DNA from: Agrococcus pavilionensis RW1
GTDB taxonomy: Bacteria; Actinomycetota; Actinomycetes; Actinomycetales; Microbacteriaceae
DNA length: 59,900 nt
Reading direction: 5' to 3'
NCBI RefSeq assembly: GCF_000400485.1
Contig: NZ_ASHR01000007.1
Span: 1-59,900, forward strand
The position numbers were made by a program, and so were the translations under genes. Below the pieces are notes generated by a model that did not search any database, was not told where the DNA came from, and was given only the letters and a program-made list of their open reading frames with translations. Shown piece by piece: positions 17,628-25,016 of this stretch (positions are counted from its first letter, which is position 1; every line of letters begins with the position of its first letter).

Positions 17628-20096
17628 CTACGGGTTGAGGTCGGCGAGCGCCTTGTCGGGGCGCAGCCCCTTCCACACCGGGTGCCGCAGCGCGCCCGAC
17701 GTCGTCCGCTCGGTGTGCTCGACCTCGGCGACGGCCGCGCGCACCCAGCGCACCTTCCGCGCGACGTCGCTCGGGAGCCCCTCGAGCGCGGGCGCCGTGC
17801 GGCGAGGCCGCAGCTCGTCGCGCAAGCGGTCGCGCTCGCGCTCCGAGAAGCCCGTGCCCACCCGGCCGGCGTAGCGCATCCGACCCCCTTCGCCCGGGAG
17901 CGCGAGCACGAGCGATCCGACGGTGCCCGAGAGCGAGCCGTTGCCCTCGAGCCAACCGACCACGACCACCTCCTGCGACTGCTGGTGCTTGAGCTTGCGC
18001 CAGTCGTCGCTGCGCTTGCCGGGCCGGTAGCGGCTGTCGTGCCGCTTCGCCATGACGCCCTCGAGGCCGCGCTGGCGCGTGACCTCGAGGATGCGGGCGA
18101 GCGAGCCGCGCAGCGGCTTCGAGACCTTCACGCGCCGGCTCTCGTGCACGAGCTCGTCGAGCCGCGACTGCCGGTCGTCGAGCCGCTCGTCGACGAGCCG
18201 CTCGCCGCCCTCCTCGAGCAGGTCGAACAGCACGAGCGTCGCGGGGCTCGCCTTCGCCGCCCGCGCCGCCTGGCGGCCCGAGAGGCCGCCGCGATCCTGG
18301 AGCGCCTCGAAGTCGGCGACCCCGCGCTTGAGCATGACGACCTCGCCGTCGAGCACCGCATCGACCTCGATCGCGGCCGGCACTGCCTCGACGAGCTCGG
18401 GGAACGCGCCCGAGAGGTCGCGGCCGTTGCGGCTCAGCAGCCGCACGGCGTCGCCGCGCCGCTCGACGAGCACGCGCCAGCCGTCCCACTTCACCTCGAA
18501 CGACCACTCTCGCTCGTCGTCGATCGCGGATGCGTCGCTCTGCGTCGCGAGCATCGGGCGCAGGTCGGTCGGGCGGTCATCGCGCTCGCGCGCAGCGGCC
18601 CGGCCGAGCTTCTTCCCGAGCCGTCGCCGCGGCGCCGCCGGCGCGGGCGCCTCCGCCTCGTCGTCCTCGCCGCGCGCCGCGCGCGCCGCCGCGGCCTTCG
18701 AGGGCGCGTAGCCCTTGAGCCGCGCGTCGCGCTCGGCGTCCTGCTCCTTCATGCGGTGCACGAGCCACTGCCGCTTCTCGGCGTCGGTGCGGATCAGCGC
18801 GAAGCGGTACGGCTCGCCGCCGAGCCCACCGTCCGGCCGCCCATGGAGCGTCGCGATCACCTCGTCGTCCCGCCACTTCTCGAGCTCGTAGGTGCCCGCA
18901 TCCCAGATCTGCACGACGCCCGCGCCGTACTCGCCCTTCGGGATCGTGCCCTCGAACGAGCCGTACTCGAGCGGGTGGTCCTCGGTCTGCACGCCGAGCC
19001 GGTTCTGCTTCGGCGTCGACGGCAACCCCTTCGGCACCGCCCACGAGACGAGCACGCCGTCCTGCTCGAGCCGGAAGTCGTAGTGCAGCCGGCTCGCCCG
19101 GTGCTTCTGGATGACGAACGAGCGCCCGTCGGTCGACGTCGGCGGCTCGGCCGGCACGGGCTCGGGCGTGCGCGCGGCCGAGCGCATGCCGCGGTACTTC
19201 GCGAGCCGGTCGGGCGGCGGGTCGAGCGAGGCGATGAGGTCGCCGTCGCGCTCGAGCCGCTCGAGCACCTCGGTGTACTCGAGCTGCTCGAGCCCGCCGG
19301 CCTCGATCTCGTCCCACGTGCGCGGCGCGGCGACGGTCGGCCGCAGCCGCCCGCGCAGCGAGTAGGGCGCGACGGTCGTCTTCGAGCCGGAGTTCTGGCT
19401 CCAGTCGAGCAGCACCTTGTTCGTGCGCAGCGCCTTCTTCATGTCGCTCACGATGAGCTCCGGATGCATCTGCTCGAGCGATCGCGCGAGCGTGTGCGCG
19501 ACCTCGCTCGCCTGCTCGCTCGTGACGGTGCCGTCGAGCCGCGCGTAGAGGTGGATGCCCTTCGACCCGCTCGTGAGCGGCACGGGGTGCAGGCCGATGT
19601 CCTCGAGCAGCTCGCGCACCCACAGCGCGACGCGCGCGCAGTCGTCGAGGTCGGCGCCGGGGCCCGGGTCGAGGTCGAGCACGAGCCGGTCGGGGTTCTG
19701 GCGGTCGCCGTCGAGCATCCGCCACTGCGGCACGTGCAGCTCGAGCGCCCGCATCTGCGCCATCCACGCGAGCACCGCGGGCTCGGTCAGCACGGGGTAC
19801 TGCTTCGGCCCCGTCGAGTGCTGCAGCTCGACGGTCTGCACCCACTCGGGCGCGCCCTTCTCGAGCGTCTTCTGGAAGAACACCTGCCCCGGCTTCTTCT
19901 CGGTGCCGACGCCCTCGGTCCAGCGCTTGCGCGTGACGGGGCGGCCGCCCGCGTGGGCGATGATGGGCTCGGATGCGCGCAGCACGTACTCGAGCACGTC
20001 GCGCTTCGTCGTCCCGGTCGACGGGTACAGCACCTTGTCGGGGTTCGAGAAGCGCAGCGACCGCCCGCCGACGACGATCCGATCGGCCGCCGCCAC
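17628..20096 (-). CDS. ligD: NHEJ multifunctional DNA ligase LigD (polymerase-nuclease-ligase order)
   Basis: An 822-residue three-domain enzyme. Residues about 1-290 are the primase-type polymerase domain (NPDKVLYPSTGTTKRDVLEY, RLVLDLDPGPGADL, SGSKGIHLYARL). Next is the 3'-phosphoesterase domain (HRASRLHYDFRLEQDG). The C-terminal ATP-dependent ligase has KWDGWRVLVERRG with the adenylated lysine near residue 535, and EGVMAKRHDSRYRPGKRS. Domain order is as in mycobacterial LigD. The GTG at 20096 lies one base after the ku stop, so the two are co-translated. It repairs double-strand breaks by end joining with Ku. About 25 charged and Ala-rich residues link the PE and ligase domains. Confidence 0.95.
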   Translation of the reverse strand: MAAADRIVVGGRSLRFSNPDKVLYPSTGTTKRDVLEYVLRASEPIIAHAGGRPVTRKRWTEGVGTEKKPGQVFFQKTLEKGAPEWVQTVELQHSTGPKQYPVLTEPAVLAWMAQMRALELHVPQWRMLDGDRQNPDRLVLDLDPGPGADLDDCARVALWVRELLEDIGLHPVPLTSGSKGIHLYARLDGTVTSEQASEVAHTLARSLEQMHPELIVSDMKKALRTNKVLLDWSQNSGSKTTVAPYSLRGRLRPTVAAPRTWDEIEAGGLEQLEYTEVLERLERDGDLIASLDPPPDRLAKYRGMRSAARTPEPVPAEPPTSTDGRSFVIQKHRASRLHYDFRLEQDGVLVSWAVPKGLPSTPKQNRLGVQTEDHPLEYGSFEGTIPKGEYGAGVVQIWDAGTYELEKWRDDEVIATLHGRPDGGLGGEPYRFALIRTDAEKRQWLVHRMKEQDAERDARLKGYAPSKAAAARAARGEDDEAEAPAPAAPRRRLGKKLGRAAARERDDRPTDLRPMLATQSDASAIDDEREWSFEVKWDGWRVLVERRGDAVRLLSRNGRDLSGAFPELVEAVPAAIEVDAVLDGEVVMLKRGVADFEALQDRGGLSGRQAARAAKASPATLVLFDLLEEGGERLVDERLDDRQSRLDELVHESRRVKVSKPLRGSLARILEVTRQRGLEGVMAKRHDSRYRPGKRSDDWRKLKHQQSQEVVVVGWLEGNGSLSGTVGSLVLALPGEGGRMRYAGRVGTGFSERERDRLRDELRPRRTAPALEGLPSDVARKVRWVRAAVAEVEHTERTTSGALRHPVWKGLRPDKALADLNP

Positions 20097-20097
20097 G

Positions 20098-21165
20098 TCA
20101 GGCGGACTTCCGCTTGCTCGCCGCGGTCGTCTTCGACTTCGAGCCCGTCGACTTCGCCGCCGGCTTCTTCGCCGTCGACTTCGACGAGCTCGACTTCGTC
20201 GCGGGCTTCTTCGCCGCGGTGCCCTTCGACGCCGTGCTCTTCGACGCCGTGCTCTTCGACGACGTGCCGCTTCTCGCGGCGCGCTTCGCCGTGCTCTTCG
20301 ACGCGGACGCGGCGGTCTTCGAGCCCGAGGACCTCGAGCCGGAGCCCTTCGCGCCCGAGTCCTCCGACGCATCCGACCCCGAGCCCTTCCGCTTCTCGAC
20401 CGAGCGCTGCAGCGCCTCGAGCAGGTCGATGACCTCGGCGCCCTCGTCGTCGTCGGTCTCGCCGAAGGTCGCGGCCGTGTCGAGCGCGTCGCCCTGCTCG
20501 AGCTTCGCCTCGACGAGCTTGTGCAGCTGCTCCTGGTACTCGTCGACGTACTGCTCGGGGTCGAAGTCGGCCTCGAGGTCGCGCACGATCGAGCGCGCGA
20601 GGTCCATCTCGCGCTTGCCGATCGCGACGTCGTCGCCGAGCGAGTCGAACTCCGCCGCGCGCACCTCGTCGGCCCAGCGGATCGTCTGCACGAGCAGCAC
20701 GTCGTCGCGCACGCGCATCGTCGCGAGCCGCGTGCGCTGCCGCAGCGAGATGCGCACGACCGCGGTGCGCTCGGTCTCCTCGAGCACGCGGCGCAGCAGC
20801 ACGTAGGCCTTCGGGCTCTTCGAATCGGGCTCGAGGTAGTAGGAGCGCTCGAACAGGATCGGGTCGATCTGCTCGTTCGGCACGAACTCGAGCACCTCGA
20901 TCTCGCGCGAGCGCTCGGCGGGCAGCGACTCGAGGTCCTCGCCGGTGAGCACGACCGTCTGGTCGCCGTCGTCGTAGGCCTTGTCGATGTGCGCGAACTC
21001 GACCTTCTTGCCGCACACCTCGCACTTGCGCTGGTACCGGATGCGCCCGCCGTCGGCGTCGTGCACCTGGTGGAGCTGCAGGTCGTGCTCCTCCGTCGCC
21101 GAGTAGAGCTTCACCGGGACGTTCACCAGCCCGAAGGTGATCGAGCCCTTCCAGATCGCGCGCAT
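20098..21165 (-). CDS. ku: NHEJ DNA end-binding protein Ku
   Basis: A 355-residue bacterial Ku. The core begins MRAIWKGSITFGLVNVPVKLYSAT and includes KCEVCGKKVEF, KAYVLLRRVLEETERTAVVR and the conserved C-terminal region of the Ku bridge domain. The last 100 or so residues are a low-complexity tail of Ser, Lys, Ala, Thr and Gly (repeated KSTASK and KKPA), a basic DNA-contacting extension seen in actinobacterial Ku. ATG at 21165 is chosen because the conserved domain begins there. First gene of ku-ligD; the gene on the other side is divergent. Confidence 0.95.
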   Translation of the reverse strand: MRAIWKGSITFGLVNVPVKLYSATEEHDLQLHQVHDADGGRIRYQRKCEVCGKKVEFAHIDKAYDDGDQTVVLTGEDLESLPAERSREIEVLEFVPNEQIDPILFERSYYLEPDSKSPKAYVLLRRVLEETERTAVVRISLRQRTRLATMRVRDDVLLVQTIRWADEVRAAEFDSLGDDVAIGKREMDLARSIVRDLEADFDPEQYVDEYQEQLHKLVEAKLEQGDALDTAATFGETDDDEGAEVIDLLEALQRSVEKRKGSGSDASEDSGAKGSGSRSSGSKTAASASKSTAKRAARSGTSSKSTASKSTASKGTAAKKPATKSSSSKSTAKKPAAKSTGSKSKTTAASKRKSA

Positions 21166-21274
21166 GGCGACACTCTCCACCATGGGTGCGCGCTCCACCA
21201 TCTGCGACTTCTCAGGGAATGAGGGATGCGTCAGGCACGACGGCGCCGGAGCGGCGCGTGCGAGAATCCCGGCC

Positions 21275-22385
21275 ATGACGGCATCGCGGCCGGCAGGACC
21301 GCCTCCCCGCTCCTTCGGGGTCGAGGAGGAGGTCGTGCTGCTCGACCCCGCGACCCTCGACCCCGTCGACGTCGCGGCGGAGGTCGTCGCCGAGGTGTGC
21401 GCGGCCGATCCGGCGGCGCGCGTCGGCCACGAGTTCCTGCAGGCGCAGCTCGAGTTCGCCTCGCCCGTGCTCGAGACGGCCGAGGCCGCCGATCGCGCCG
21501 TGCGCGGGTTCCGGCGCGCGGTCGGCGGGGTCGCGCAGCGGCGGGGGCTCATCGCGGCGAGCATCGGCACGCCCGTCGGCACTCGCGTCCCGGCGCTCAC
21601 GCCCGACGACCGCTACACGCGCTTCGATGCGCTGCTCGGCGCCGCCCGGCCCGGCCACCGCATCCAGGGCCTCCACGTGCACGTCGCGGTCGACTCCCGC
21701 GACGAGGGCGTCGCGGTGCTGCGTGCGCTGCGGCCTTGGCTCGCGCCGCTGCTCGCCCTCTCGGCGAACTCGCCGTGCTTCGGCGCGCGCGACACCGGCT
21801 TCGCGAGCTGGCGCACGATCGTCGGCCGTCGCTTCACGACCGCGTCGGTGCCGCCCGACTTCGCCGACGCCGCCGACTACGACCGCCGCGCGGCGGCGCT
21901 CGTCGGGCTCGGGGCGACGATCGACCTGCACTCGCTGTTCTGGATGGCGAGGCTGTCCGAGACCTACCCGACCGTCGAGGTGCGCGTGTTCGACGCGCAG
22001 CTCTCGGCCGACGACACGGTCGCGCTCGCGCTGCTCACGCGATCGCTCGTCGCGGCCGGCCGCAGCGGCGGGGGAGCTGCCGCACGCGCCGGCCGCCGCG
22101 CACCCGGAGCTGCTCGACGCCGCGGTGTGGCACGCGGCCAGGCACGGCACGGGCGCCGAGCTCGTCGACCCCACCACCGCATCCGTCGCCCCCGCGTGGG
22201 ACGCGATCGAGCGGATGCTCGAGGTCGCCTCGAGCGCGCTCGAGGCGGCGGGCGACCGTGCCCGGGTCGCGTCGTTCGCCGAGCGGGTGCGCGCCTCGGG
22301 CACGGGTGCCGACCGGCAGCGCGCGGCGCTCGCGGAGGGCCTGCCGGCGCTCGCGGCGCTGCTGCGCGACAGCTTCGCGGGCTGA
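21275..22385 (+). pseudogene. YbdK-type carboxylate-amine ligase, interrupted by a one-base frameshift
   Basis: From ATG at 21275 the frame encodes the start of a glutamate-cysteine ligase family 2 protein: RSFGVEEEVVLLDP, QAQLEFASPVLET, HRIQGLHVHVAVDSRD and TYPTVEVRVFDAQLSADDTVALALLTRSL. At a run of five G (22070-22074) the family match leaves this frame and resumes in another: ELPHAPAAAHPELLDAAVWHAARHG, ending at 22385. Removing one G restores an uninterrupted protein of about 369 residues. This is either a true inactivating insertion or a homopolymer sequencing error. The intact enzyme would resemble weak gamma-glutamylcysteine synthetases. Confidence 0.8.
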
Positions 22386-22409
22386 GGCGCGGGGCGGGCG
22401 CCGCCGGGC

Positions 22410-25016
22410 TCAGACCGATGGAGCCGCGCCGCCGCCGGCGAGGGCGAAGGCGGCCGCCTCGAGCGCGCCGTACTCGCGGCCGCGCTCCTCGGCGGCGCGC
22501 AGCGCCGCGGCATCCGAGCGCTCCGCGAGGGCGTCGAGGTACCGGGTGTGGAAGACGAACGCGGGTGCGTCGAAGACGGCCGCGCGCTTCCGGATCGCGG
22601 CTGCGGCACCGGCGAGCACGCCCGCCCGCTCGAGCTCGTCGCGCTCGGCGGCGGCAGCGGCGAGCCCCTCGAGCCCGTACGCGATGCCCTCGTCGTGCCG
22701 CAGCGCGACCGAGGTCTCGAGGGCGTCGCGATAGAGCCGCTCCGCCTCGTCGAGCGCGCCCGCGAACAGGCGCGCGCGGCCGAGGTGGTGCGTCGCGATG
22801 CTCGCGGTGAAGCGGTCTCCGCTCGAGGCGGCCGCCTCGACCGCGCCGCGGAAGCGCGCCGTCGCGCCCTCGAGGTCGCCGGTGAGCACCGCGATGCGGC
22901 CGAGCGCGACGAGCGCCAGCGACTCGCCCCAGCCCGCTCGCAGCTCGCGGAACCGGCGCGCGCCCTCCTCGAGCCGCGCGGCGGCGCGCCCCAGGTCGGG
23001 CTCCGGGGCGGTGATCTCGGCGAGTCCGGCTGTCGCCGTCACCATCGTCGCGCCCAGCTCGTCGCCCTCCTCGTCGAGCACTCGACCGGCATCGGCGAGC
23101 ACCCGCACGAGCTCGAGCGACGGGGCCGTCCAGAGGTCGCGCCAGCCGACGAAGAAGGCCGCGATCGCGCGCGTGCGTCGCGCGACCTCGTCGTCGGGTC
23201 GAGCGAGCACCTCCTCCATCCACAGCGCCACCTCGACGAGGTAGCCGCCGATCCACCAGTAGAGGAAGAGCCGCCACGCGACGTCGGCGGCGGTGTCGGC
23301 GTCGCCGAGCGCGACGAGCTGCCGCACGGCGGTGCGCAGGTTGCCGCGCTCGAGGTTGAGCCTCGAGACGGCGTGGCGCTGGCCCGTGACGCCGAGGCCG
23401 CGCCCCTCGCGCCGCGCGAGGTCGACGTAGACGGCCGCGTGCGCGGCTCGCGCCGATGGCTCCTCGCCGTCGAGCCGCAGCCGCTCGACGCCGTGCTCCC
23501 GCACCGTCGCGAGCATGCTGAACACCGCCTCCCCGTCGACGTCCGACTGCTCGAGGAGCGAGCTGTCGACGAGCGTCTCGAGCGCGGCGTAGAGGTCGAC
23601 CTCCCATCCCCGCAGCTCGGCGAACGCCTCGATCGAGGGGAGCGAGAAGCCGGGCGAGAACACCGCGAGGTCGCGCAGCACGCGCCGCTCGGGCTCGGTC
23701 AGCAGCCCGGTCGACCAGTCGATCGTCGCGCGGAGCGTGCGCTGCCTCGGCGGCAGGTCGCGCGACGCGTCGACGAGCAGCGGCAGCTGCCGATCGAGCC
23801 GCCGCAGGATCGCTGCCGGGGTCAGCACGCGCATGCGCGCGGCGGCGAGCTCGATCGCGAGCGGCAGCCCGTCGAGCGCTCGGCAGATGTCGACGATGGT
23901 GTCGAGGCTTGCGCTCGAGGCCTCGAAGTCGGGCTTCACGGCTCGCGCCCGCTCGACGAACAGCTCGACCGCCGGCGCCTCGCGGGCGCGGGCCGTCGAT
24001 TCGGGCGCGGCCGGGTCGTGCGTCGGCAGCGGCGGCACCTCGAAGACGCGCTCGCCGCGCACGCGCAGCACCGCGCGGCTCGTCACGAGCAGCGTGACGA
24101 GCGGGGCGATCGTGAACAGCCGCACGAGCACCGGCGCCGCCGCGCCGAGCTGCTCGAAGTTGTCGAGCACGAGCAGCATGCGCCGCCCCTCGAGCGCGAT
24201 CGCGAGCCGCTCCTCGAGCGGCAGCTCGCCCGCGTCGCGCACACCGATCGCGTAGCCGATCGTCGGCAGCAGCAGGCCCGGCTCGAGCACGTTCTCGAGC
24301 GCGACGAAGGCGGTGCCGTCGGGGAAGCGCGGCGCGGCCGCTTCGGCGACCGCGATCGCGAGCCTGCTCTTGCCGATGCCGCCCGGCCCCGCGAGCGTGA
24401 TGAGCCGGGTGTCGCGGTCGTCGAGCAGCGCGACGAGCTCGGCGACCTCCCGGTCGCGTCCCACGAGCCGGGTGTAGGGCGAGGGGATGCGCGCGGCGAG
24501 CAGGTCGACCCGGTCACCGCGGGGAGCGGGGTCGCGGGACGCGTCGAACCGCTCGGCGAGGAGCGTCGCGAGATCCGCCTCGACGAGCTCCGCGAGCTCG
24601 GCCGGCGTCGAGTACCCGCGGTAGGAGGCGGCGTCGTCCCGCTCGATGCGGCCGATGAGCTCGTCGAGCCGCGGCTCGCGATCGGCGCCCTCGCGGAGGT
24701 AGATGAGCCGCGGCATGCCGGGCGGCGCGAGCCGGTACTCGTCCTCGAGGCCCGACACGTCGGAGCCCGGGGCGATCCAGCCGTAGCGCTCGCCGTAGAT
24801 GCCGACGAAGACGTCGCTCTGCTCGAGGTAGGCGCGGTAGAGCTCGCGCGGCGGGTGCGGTCGGGCGCCGAGCTCGAACATGACGGGCGCGAGCCGCAGC
24901 CGCTCGATCGCGCCGCGCACCGCGCGCCGCTCCGCCTCGAGCTCGCGCAGGGTCGACGACACGAAGACGCGCAGCCGCTGGTCGGGAGTGCGGATGCCCG
25001 GTGCGCCGCCGCTCAC
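22410..25016 (-). CDS. DUF4062 - NB-ARC - helical-repeat STAND NTPase (distal paralogue)
   Basis: An 868-residue protein. Residues about 13-160 are a DUF4062 domain: LRVFVSSTLRELEAERRAV, QSDVFVGIYGERYGW and LEDEYRLAPPGMPRLIYLRE. The NB-ARC-type NTPase follows, with Walker A GPGGIGKSRLA near residue 208, Walker B MLLVLDNFEQL near 283, a TSRAVLRVRGE sensor segment, DGLPLAIELAAARM (GLPL motif) and a winged-helix-like TIDWSTGLLTEPERRVLRDLAVF. The C-terminal 350 residues are TPR-like alpha-helical repeats. No DNA-binding domain was found. The GTG start overlaps the paralogue's stop by four bases. Architecture resembles NLR/STAND sensors; the role is inference. Confidence 0.85.
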   Translation of the reverse strand: MSGGAPGIRTPDQRLRVFVSSTLRELEAERRAVRGAIERLRLAPVMFELGARPHPPRELYRAYLEQSDVFVGIYGERYGWIAPGSDVSGLEDEYRLAPPGMPRLIYLREGADREPRLDELIGRIERDDAASYRGYSTPAELAELVEADLATLLAERFDASRDPAPRGDRVDLLAARIPSPYTRLVGRDREVAELVALLDDRDTRLITLAGPGGIGKSRLAIAVAEAAAPRFPDGTAFVALENVLEPGLLLPTIGYAIGVRDAGELPLEERLAIALEGRRMLLVLDNFEQLGAAAPVLVRLFTIAPLVTLLVTSRAVLRVRGERVFEVPPLPTHDPAAPESTARAREAPAVELFVERARAVKPDFEASSASLDTIVDICRALDGLPLAIELAAARMRVLTPAAILRRLDRQLPLLVDASRDLPPRQRTLRATIDWSTGLLTEPERRVLRDLAVFSPGFSLPSIEAFAELRGWEVDLYAALETLVDSSLLEQSDVDGEAVFSMLATVREHGVERLRLDGEEPSARAAHAAVYVDLARREGRGLGVTGQRHAVSRLNLERGNLRTAVRQLVALGDADTAADVAWRLFLYWWIGGYLVEVALWMEEVLARPDDEVARRTRAIAAFFVGWRDLWTAPSLELVRVLADAGRVLDEEGDELGATMVTATAGLAEITAPEPDLGRAAARLEEGARRFRELRAGWGESLALVALGRIAVLTGDLEGATARFRGAVEAAASSGDRFTASIATHHLGRARLFAGALDEAERLYRDALETSVALRHDEGIAYGLEGLAAAAAERDELERAGVLAGAAAAIRKRAAVFDAPAFVFHTRYLDALAERSDAAALRAAEERGREYGALEAAAFALAGGGAAPSV

